Source of the DNA: Myxococcota bacterium
GTDB lineage: Bacteria; Myxococcota_A; UBA9160; PR03
Direction: 5' to 3'
Assembly (NCBI GenBank): GCA_030066475.1
Contig: JASJBO010000435.1
Location: 1 to 5,571, forward strand
DNA: 5,571 nt
The translations under genes and the position numbers were made by a program. The notes below the pieces were generated by a model. That model was given only the letters and a program-made list of their open reading frames with translations. It did no database searches and was not told the origin of the DNA. This document shows, in pieces, positions 1 to 5,571 of this stretch (positions are counted from its first letter, which is position 1; each line of letters starts with the position of its first letter).

Positions 1-994
1 TCGAGCAGCTCAACGCCGAGGCCTGCCGCATCCTCGAGACCTCGACCGACGCGGTGGCCGGGCGCCCGCTCGAGCAGGTGCCGGGCACGCTCGCCTTCGC
101 CCGCGACGTGCGGGCCGCGATCGCCGACGGGCGCTCCTGTCTCGAGCACGAGCTGACTCTCGAGCGCCGCTTCGCCGAGGCGCTGGTCTGCGACGTGGCG
201 GCCTCGCCGCTGCTCGACGGCGGCGGCGGCGATGGTGCGGTCGTGGTGCTGCGCGACCGGACCTTCGGCACCGCACTGCGCGAGGCCGAGGCCGAGCGCG
301 CCCGCACCGCGGCCTTCGGGCAGATCGCCGCGGGCATCGCGCACGAGGTCAAGAACCCGCTGGGCGGGATCCGCGGCGCGGCCGAGCTGATCGGCCGGCG
401 CGCCGAGCGCGAGCGCGACCGCGAGACGGCCGAGCTGATCGTGCGCGAGGTGGACCGCATCGCCGGTCTCCTCGACGACTTCATGGTGTTCGCGCGGGGC
501 GACACGCTCCAGCCCGGGGCGGTGAACCTGCACCGGCTGCTCGACGAGGTGCTGGATCTGCTCGCGATGGACCCGCTCGGCGGCGGGGTGCAGGTGCGGC
601 GCGAGTTCGACCCCTCCATCCCCGACCTGCAGGCGGACGGCGACCGGCTGGTGCAGGTCTTCCTCAACCTCGGCCGCAACGCGCTGCAGGCGATGAACGG
701 GGCAGGCTCGCTCGTGATCGGCACCCACCTGAATCTCGACCAGCGGGTCGACGTCGGCGACGGAGAGCGCCTGCCGACCGTCCGCGTCGACTTCCGGGAC
801 ACCGGCTGCGGCATGGACGAGACGACGCGCGCGCGCGTCGGCACGCCGTTCTTCACGACCAAGAGCGGAGGCACCGGGCTCGGCATCGCGCTGGCCCGCC
901 ACTTCGTCGCGCTGCACGGCGGCGCGCTGAGCATCCAGAGCAACCCGGGCGAGGGCACCACGGTGAGCGTGCGACTGCCCCTGCGGAGGAGTGC

Positions 995-998
<4 letters not shown>
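1..998 (+). CDS. ntrB: NtrB-like PAS sensor histidine kinase, 5' end cut by window
   Basis: Sensor kinase that autophosphorylates on histidine and passes the phosphate to the regulator encoded next. The frame is open from base 3, and the residues before the in-frame GTG at 54 (NAEACRILETSTDAVAGRPL) read as the interior of a PAS domain, so the true start lies upstream and GTG 54 is not the start. The H-box AHEVKNPLGGIRGAAEL (His codon 342-344) is nearly the NtrB/GlnL signature. The ATPase domain follows: N-box NLGRNALQAM (Asn codon 678-680), G1 box DTGCGMD (about 798-818), F-box PFFTTK and G2 box GTGLGIAL (about 870-890). No membrane segment is visible, as expected for cytoplasmic NtrB. About 330 residues are in view; NtrB is usually about 350, so little is missing. 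No glnA is in view, so a strict nitrogen role is inferred from the H-box only; it could be another NtrB-family kinase. The stop overlaps the next start by 4 bases. Confidence 0.9.
823..840. repeat. 18-base perfect palindrome inside the kinase gene
   Basis: CGACGCGCGCGCGCGTCG reads the same on both strands. It encodes part of the kinase ATPase domain (TTRARVG region, between the G1 and F boxes). It is most simply explained by Arg/Ala codons in a GC-rich gene. Confidence 0.8.
985..990 (+). promoter_or_regulatory. Ribosome binding site for the NtrC-like regulator
   Basis: GGAGGA lies 4 bases before GTG 995, inside the last codons of the kinase gene. It supports GTG 995 as the start and the GTGA overlap as the coupling site. 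The spacing is slightly short. Confidence 0.7.
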
Positions 999-2424
<1,426 letters not shown>

Positions 2425-2428
<4 letters not shown>

Positions 2429-3069
2429 GCCATCCCGCGGTGCGCGGCCTGTACGTGCTGGCCGACGACGACCCGCGCTGGACGCTCGACCCGGTCGAGC
2501 AGGCGCGCGCGGCGCTGGCCGGGGGCGCGCGCTGGATCCAGCTGCGCGCCAAGCGGGCCACCGACCGCGAGGCGCTGGCCTGGGCCGAGGCGATCGCCGC
2601 GCTCTGCCGCGCGCACGGCGCGCGCTTCGTGGTGAACGACCGCTTCGACCTGGCGCTGGCCGCCGGCGCCGACGGCGTGCACCTGGGCCAGGACGACCTG
2701 GAGCCCGGGCGGCTGCCCGAGGCGGTGCGGGCGCGCCTGCTGGTGGGGCGCTCGACGCACAGCCTCGCCCAGGCGCGCGCGGCCTGCGACGAGCCGGTGG
2801 ACTACGTGGCCTACGGCCCGGTGTTCGGCACCACCTCGAAGGACTCGCCCTACGACGCGCGCGGCCTCGAGCGGCTGGCGGAGGTGGCGCGGCTGGTGGC
2901 CCCGCGGCCCCTCGCGGCGATCGGCGGCATCGACCTCGCGCGCGCGCGCGACGTCGTGCGCGCCGGTGCCGCGGCCGTCTGCGTGATCTCGGCGGTCGCC
3001 GCCGCCGCGGATCCGCAGCGCGCCACCGCCGAGCTGGTGGCTGCGATCGGCGCGGAGGCGGCGGCGTGA
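2425..3069 (+). CDS. thiE: Thiamine-phosphate synthase ThiE
   Basis: Cytoplasmic TIM-barrel enzyme that joins HMP pyrophosphate to thiazole phosphate to give thiamine monophosphate and pyrophosphate. It has 214 aa, the usual ThiE length. Visible family motifs: IQLRAK (Q39, R41, K43), VVNDRFDLAL (N71, D72), GVHLGQDDL (metal ligand about D91), VGRSTHS (S110), YGPVFGTTSKDSP (K139), IGGI (166-169) and CVISAV (S189). The substrate-binding and catalytic set is present, which favours ThiE over its inactive-type relative TenI. GTG 2425 is placed by the GTGA overlap with the regulator and by the alignment start; the binding site upstream is weak (GGGG at 2416-2419), so re-initiation by coupling is likely. 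There is no room for a TPP riboswitch directly upstream. No other thiamine gene is in the window; its place behind a two-component system is unusual. Confidence 0.95.
2937..2950. repeat. (CG)7 dinucleotide run inside thiE
   Basis: Fourteen bases of alternating C and G code for Ala-Arg-Ala-Arg in thiE. Such runs can adopt Z-DNA under negative supercoiling and can slip in replication. No function is implied. Confidence 0.85.
3054..3058 (+). promoter_or_regulatory. Ribosome binding site for the nucleoside transporter
   Basis: GGAGG sits 7 bases before GTG 3066, within the last codons of thiE. This good spacing supports GTG 3066 as the start. Confidence 0.65.
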
Positions 3070-4295
3070 GCGAGCTGGCGCCGCGGGCGATCTCGGCGCT
3101 GGGTCTCGTCACGATGATCGCGCTCGCCTGGTCGGTCTCGCTCGAGCGGCGCCGGATGCCGTGGCGCACCGTGGCCTGGGGCCTCGGCATCCAGCTCGCG
3201 CTCGGCGTGCTGCTGCTCAAGACCACGGCGGGCCAGCAGTTCTTCGCGGGCGCCAACTACGCGGTGGCGGGCCTCACGAGCTACACGAACGCGGGCGCGC
3301 GCTTCGTGTTCGGGCCGCTGATGGACACCGGGTTCTCGATCTTCGCCAACGTGCTGCCGGTGATCGTGTTCATGGCGAGCCTGTTCGCGGTGCTCTACCA
3401 CCTGGGCCTGGTCCAGCGCCTGGTGTCGCTGATGGCCGCGGGGCTCTCGCGCACGATGGGCACCTCCGGCGCCGAGAGCCTGGCGGCGGCCGCCAACGTG
3501 TTCGTGGGCATGGTCGAGGCGCCGCTGCTGGTGCGCCCGTACGTCGAGCGCATGACGCGCTCGGAGCTGTTCACCCTGATGAGCACCGGGATGGCGACCG
3601 TGGCCGGCTCGGTGCTGGTGGTCTACGCCGGGATGCTGGGAGAGGGCTACGCGGGCCACCTGGTGACGGCGAGCTTCCTGGCGGCGCCCGCCGGGATCCT
3701 GCTCTCGAAGGTGATGGTGCCCGAGACCGACACGCCGGAGACCGCGCACGGCGCCCCGGCCGACCTCGAGCGCGACGCGGTCAACGTGATCGATGCCGCC
3801 TCACAGGGCGCACTCGCCGGGCTGCGCCTGGCGGCCGCGATCGGCGCCCTGCTGCTGGCCTTCGTGGCGCTCCTGACGCTGGCCAACGACGGGCTCGCGA
3901 CGCTGGGCGGCTGGCTCGGGGTGGCCGACCTCACCTTCCAGCGCGTGCTCGGCTGGGCCTTCGCGCCGCTCGCCTGGCTGATGGGCGTGCCCAGCGCCGA
4001 TGCCACGACGGTGGGCTCGCTGCTGGGCGTGAAGACCGTGCTGAACGAGTTCCTCGCCTACCAGGAGCTGGCGGGACTGATGAAGGCGGGCGCGATCGGC
4101 GAGCGCTCGGCCGTGCTGGCCTCCTACGCGCTGTGCGGCTTCGCGAACTTCGGCTCGCTCGCGATCATGCTCGGCGGGCTGGGCGGCATGGCACCCGGCC
4201 GCCGGGGCGAGATCGCCAGTCTGGGCCTGCGCTCGATCCTGACCGGCACGCTCGCGACGCTGATGGCGGGCTGCGTCGCGGGGATCCTGCTGTGA
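3066..4295 (+). CDS. Concentrative nucleoside transporter (CNT/NupC family)
   Basis: Inner-membrane symporter, 409 aa, the usual bacterial CNT length, expected to import nucleosides with H+ or Na+. Hydrophobic segments are seen near 8-25, 34-52, 93-115, 175-192, 196-216, 250-275, 290-308, 346-372 and 385-409. Family signatures: SGAESLAAAANVFVGMVEAP (134-153, first re-entrant hairpin), RPYVERMTRSELF (157-169), GVKTVLNEFLAYQEL (321-335) and ALCGFANFGSLAIMLGG (355-371). Residues matching the ribose contacts of the Vibrio cholerae CNT structure are kept (E328 in NEF, N361, S364). In the base-contact motif, which is GQ(T/S)E in well-known members, the middle residues are Met-Val (G148-M149-V150-E151), so the substrate may differ. 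GTG 3066 overlaps the thiE stop. The gene downstream encodes an exported hydrolase that could supply nucleosides. Family sure; substrate not. Confidence 0.92.
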   Translation: MSELAPRAISALGLVTMIALAWSVSLERRRMPWRTVAWGLGIQLALGVLLLKTTAGQQFFAGANYAVAGLTSYTNAGARFVFGPLMDTGFSIFANVLPVIVFMASLFAVLYHLGLVQRLVSLMAAGLSRTMGTSGAESLAAAANVFVGMVEAPLLVRPYVERMTRSELFTLMSTGMATVAGSVLVVYAGMLGEGYAGHLVTASFLAAPAGILLSKVMVPETDTPETAHGAPADLERDAVNVIDAASQGALAGLRLAAAIGALLLAFVALLTLANDGLATLGGWLGVADLTFQRVLGWAFAPLAWLMGVPSADATTVGSLLGVKTVLNEFLAYQELAGLMKAGAIGERSAVLASYALCGFANFGSLAIMLGGLGGMAPGRRGEIASLGLRSILTGTLATLMAGCVAGILL

Positions 4296-5131
4296 GGCGC
4301 GCCGCCGCGTCGCTGCTCGCCCTCGCCCTGCTGGCAGCGGCGCCCGCCTCCGAGGCGCGCGACCCGGTCGAGATCGCGGTCCTCACCTACAACACGCACG
4401 GGCTCGCCGCCTGGATCGCGCGCGACGACCCCGCCACGCGCTTCCCCGTGCTCGTCGACAAGGCCGGCCGCTACGACGTCGCGCTGCTGCAGGAGGACTT
4501 CCGCCACCACGAGCTGGTGCAACGGCACGCGCACCAGCCGGTGGTGGTGCGCGGCAACGGACCCAAGCCGGGCTGGCTCGGCCTGGGCGGCGCCGGCCTC
4601 ACCACGCTGGCCGCCACGCGGCCGCCGCGCGCGCGCCACGCGGAGCCCTACGGAACCTGCTCCGGCTGGCTCAGCGCCTCGAGCGACTGCTTCGGCAACA
4701 AGGGCTACCTGATGCTGCGCCTCGCCCTCGCGAACGGCGCCGAGCTCGACTTCTGGAACACGCACCTCGAGGCGGGCGACGGCGAGGCCGACACCGCCGT
4801 CCGCTCTGCACAGCTCGAGCGGCTGCGCGCGGCCATCGCCGCGCGCAGCGCCGGCCGCGCGGTCGTACTGGGCGGCGACTTCAACCTCGAGTGGCACGAT
4901 GCGAGCCACCGCGCCGAGCTCGAGGCGTTCGCGAACGCGCTCGGTCTCGCCTTCGGCGCGCGCGCCGAACACGACGAATGGGACCGCCGCATCGACTTCG
5001 TGCTGTTCCGCTCCGGCGACGGCGTAACCCTCGAGCGCACCGGCGGCGGCATGGTCCACGACTTCGTGCTGCCCAACGGCACGCCGCTCTCGGACCACCC
5101 CGCGGTGTGGCTGGGACTGCGGGTGCGCTGA
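4292..5131 (+). CDS. Exported endonuclease/exonuclease/phosphatase (EEP) family hydrolase
   Basis: Predicted secreted or periplasmic metal-dependent phosphodiesterase, 279 aa. The N-terminus MRRAAASLLALALLAAAPAS is a textbook Sec signal peptide, with likely cleavage after SEA (residue 22). EEP (DNase I/sphingomyelinase-like) motifs follow in order: TYNTHG (N34), LLQEDF (E68, metal ligand), NKGYL (136-140), WNTHLEAG (H158), VLGGDFNLEW (D196, N198), DRRIDFVLF (D235) and LSDHPAVW (D268, H269). The whole catalytic set is present, so it should be active. The substrate cannot be told: DNA, RNA, sphingomyelin-like lipid and inositol phosphate enzymes share this fold. C123 and C133 could form a disulfide. 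GTG 4292 is chosen because it overlaps the transporter stop, begins the signal peptide, and has GGGGA 7 bases upstream (4280-4284). It is the last gene of the overlapping chain. Confidence 0.88.
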   Translation: MRRAAASLLALALLAAAPASEARDPVEIAVLTYNTHGLAAWIARDDPATRFPVLVDKAGRYDVALLQEDFRHHELVQRHAHQPVVVRGNGPKPGWLGLGGAGLTTLAATRPPRARHAEPYGTCSGWLSASSDCFGNKGYLMLRLALANGAELDFWNTHLEAGDGEADTAVRSAQLERLRAAIAARSAGRAVVLGGDFNLEWHDASHRAELEAFANALGLAFGARAEHDEWDRRIDFVLFRSGDGVTLERTGGGMVHDFVLPNGTPLSDHPAVWLGLRVR

Positions 5132-5134
5132 CGC

Positions 5135-5154
5135 CGCCGACCGAGAACTCGGCG
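5135..5154 (+). terminator. Possible weak terminator hairpin after the EEP gene
   Basis: CGCCGA (5135-5140) and TCGGCG (5149-5154) are exact inverted repeats with an 8-base loop, starting 3 bases after the EEP stop. The position is right for a terminator, but the stem is short and no T-run follows, so intrinsic termination is doubtful. Confidence 0.25.
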
Positions 5155-5199
5155 CCTATCTTCGAGAAACGCAACGTTGGGATGCGAACCCGCTGAAGG

Positions 5200-5222
5200 C
5201 CTTCGCGTCCGGACTCCGAAGG
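5200..5222 (+). other. Short inverted repeat upstream of the last gene
   Basis: CCTTCG (5200-5205) pairs with CGAAGG (5217-5222) around an 11-base loop that itself holds the palindrome GTCCGGAC (5207-5214). It could be an RNA hairpin in the leader of the gene at 5307, or an operator. Chance occurrence in GC-rich DNA is also quite possible. Confidence 0.25.
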
Positions 5223-5294
5223 AGGGAATTCGCCTTGACCAAGAAGAGCGCAAACCCCTGCGGCGCTGGTGGAGACGCGGCCGCAGCCTATCGT

Positions 5295-5299
5295 GGAGG
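5295..5299 (+). promoter_or_regulatory. Ribosome binding site of the last gene
   Basis: GGAGG lies 7 bases before ATG 5307, ideal spacing. It supports that start over the in-frame TTG at 5235, which has its own GGAGGG at 5221-5226, 8 bases upstream. Confidence 0.65.
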
Positions 5300-5306
5300 C
5301 ATCGTC

Positions 5307-5571
5307 ATGATGAGTAGGCCGTTGCGATCGATCGCCGTTCGGTCGACAGCCCGATGGGTGCTGTGGCTCGCGGTGGCCGGACTGGGCCTGTGCCCGGCAG
5401 GATCCGTCGCCTTCGCCGAGCCGACGAATCCCCACCCGCTGAGGCCGGCGGACACCTCGAGCCCCCGCGACACCCTGAAGAGCTTCCTCGCCGACGTCGA
5501 GCAATTCGCCGACGAATGGCGCCGCGGCGATGTGACCACCGACGGCTTCCGGGCACTCGTGCGCGCCATCC
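5307..5571 (+). CDS. Exported protein, N-terminal part only; possibly MscS-type channel protein
   Basis: Partial gene running off the right edge; 88 codons are visible without a stop. ATG 5307 (a second ATG follows at once) has a well-spaced GGAGG. The product starts with a basic stretch (R4, R7, R12, R16), then the hydrophobic core WVLWLAVAGLGLCPAGSVAFA, with likely signal peptidase cleavage after AFA (residue 37). The mature part begins EPTNPHPLRPADTSSPRDTL and continues with an amphipathic, probably helical stretch rich in Asp and Glu. The 'P-x-D-T-S-S-P-R-x-T-L-x-x-F-L' pattern reminds me of the periplasmic N-terminus of large MscS-family mechanosensitive channel proteins; this is recall of a weak pattern, not a firm assignment. 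It is the first gene after a gap and probably belongs to a separate transcription unit. Its codons (AGG, CGA, TTG, CAA) are less strictly GC-biased than those of the genes to the left. Confidence 0.7.
   Translation, partial: MMSRPLRSIAVRSTARWVLWLAVAGLGLCPAGSVAFAEPTNPHPLRPADTSSPRDTLKSFLADVEQFADEWRRGDVTTDGFRALVRAI

Larger units (their letters stand above)
5132..5306 (+). other. Intergenic gap between the five-gene chain and the next gene
   Basis: This 175-base gap is the only real non-coding stretch in the window. It contains two short inverted repeats (5135-5154 and 5200-5222), a GGAGGG at 5221-5226 and the ribosome binding site of the next gene. I see no sigma-70 promoter with both boxes at proper spacing, no sigma-54 GG-N10-GC site of good quality, and no GC hairpin with a T-run. 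Its base composition is visibly less GC-biased than the genes to the left. A promoter for the next gene probably lies here, because the overlapping chain ends, but I cannot place it. Confidence 0.6.

Noticed and set aside
2850..3749. Long minus-strand open frame opposite thiE and the transporter
   Set aside because: The translation is His/Arg/Glu/Ala-rich with no domain motif, typical of antisense shadows in very GC-rich DNA; the plus strand carries clear families.
4189..4204. TGGCAC resembling the -24 half of a sigma-54 promoter
   Set aside because: The -12 half is absent: five bases on, the sequence is CGCCG rather than TTGC(A/T). It also lies inside the transporter coding region.
4124..5098. 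Long minus-strand open frame opposite the EEP gene
   Set aside because: Its sequence is a complement shadow rich in Ala, Gly, Arg and Val with no motif or credible start context.
3161..5131. A single long open frame in the EEP reading frame that extends back through the transporter gene
   Set aside because: The part before 4292 is a low-complexity Arg/Gly/Ala-rich shadow of the transporter in another frame. The signal peptide, GTGA overlap and EEP motifs place the real start at 4292, so this is not a fusion protein.
5235..5263. TTGACC resembling a sigma-70 -35 box
   Set aside because: No TATAAT-like element occurs at 16-18 bases; the region at that distance reads CTGCGG.

Overview
This is a very GC-rich stretch (roughly three quarters G+C by eye) with almost no non-coding DNA. 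All convincing genes lie on the plus strand. An NtrB-type kinase next to an NtrC-type sigma-54 activator points to a Gram-negative or otherwise diderm lineage that uses sigma-54, and argues against Actinobacteria. High GC, GTG starts, and exported proteins with ordinary signal peptides would fit a myxobacterial or deltaproteobacterial-type organism or a related uncultured phylum. That placement is inference, not a match I could test.

Layout. Positions 1-5131 hold one tightly packed set of five genes: (1) the C-terminal part of an NtrB-like PAS/histidine kinase, cut by the left edge; (2) an NtrC-like response regulator with receiver, AAA+ and Fis-type HTH domains, complete at 477 aa; (3) thiE, thiamine-phosphate synthase, 214 aa; (4) a concentrative nucleoside transporter (CNT/NupC family), 409 aa; (5) an exported endonuclease/exonuclease/phosphatase (EEP) superfamily hydrolase, 279 aa, with a signal peptide. 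Every one of the four junctions is the same 4-base GTGA overlap, so the five genes are probably one mRNA with translational coupling. A 175-base gap (5132-5306) follows, with two weak hairpins and no convincing promoter or terminator. A new gene then begins at 5307 with its own ribosome binding site. It encodes a signal-peptide protein that runs off the right edge; its mature N-terminus faintly resembles the periplasmic start of large MscS-type channel proteins.

How the genes may work together. The kinase and regulator form a cognate pair that would activate sigma-54 promoters, probably outside this window. The exported hydrolase and the nucleoside transporter could form a scavenging route, with phosphodiesters cut outside the cytoplasm and nucleosides taken up. 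ThiE makes thiamine phosphate and has no obvious place in that route. The most interesting points are the altered nucleobase-contact motif of the transporter next to a thiamine gene, the uniform GTGA chain, and a striking leucine codon-context rule (CTC before GAG/GAC, CTG before GTN). I did not find a convincing previously undescribed system.
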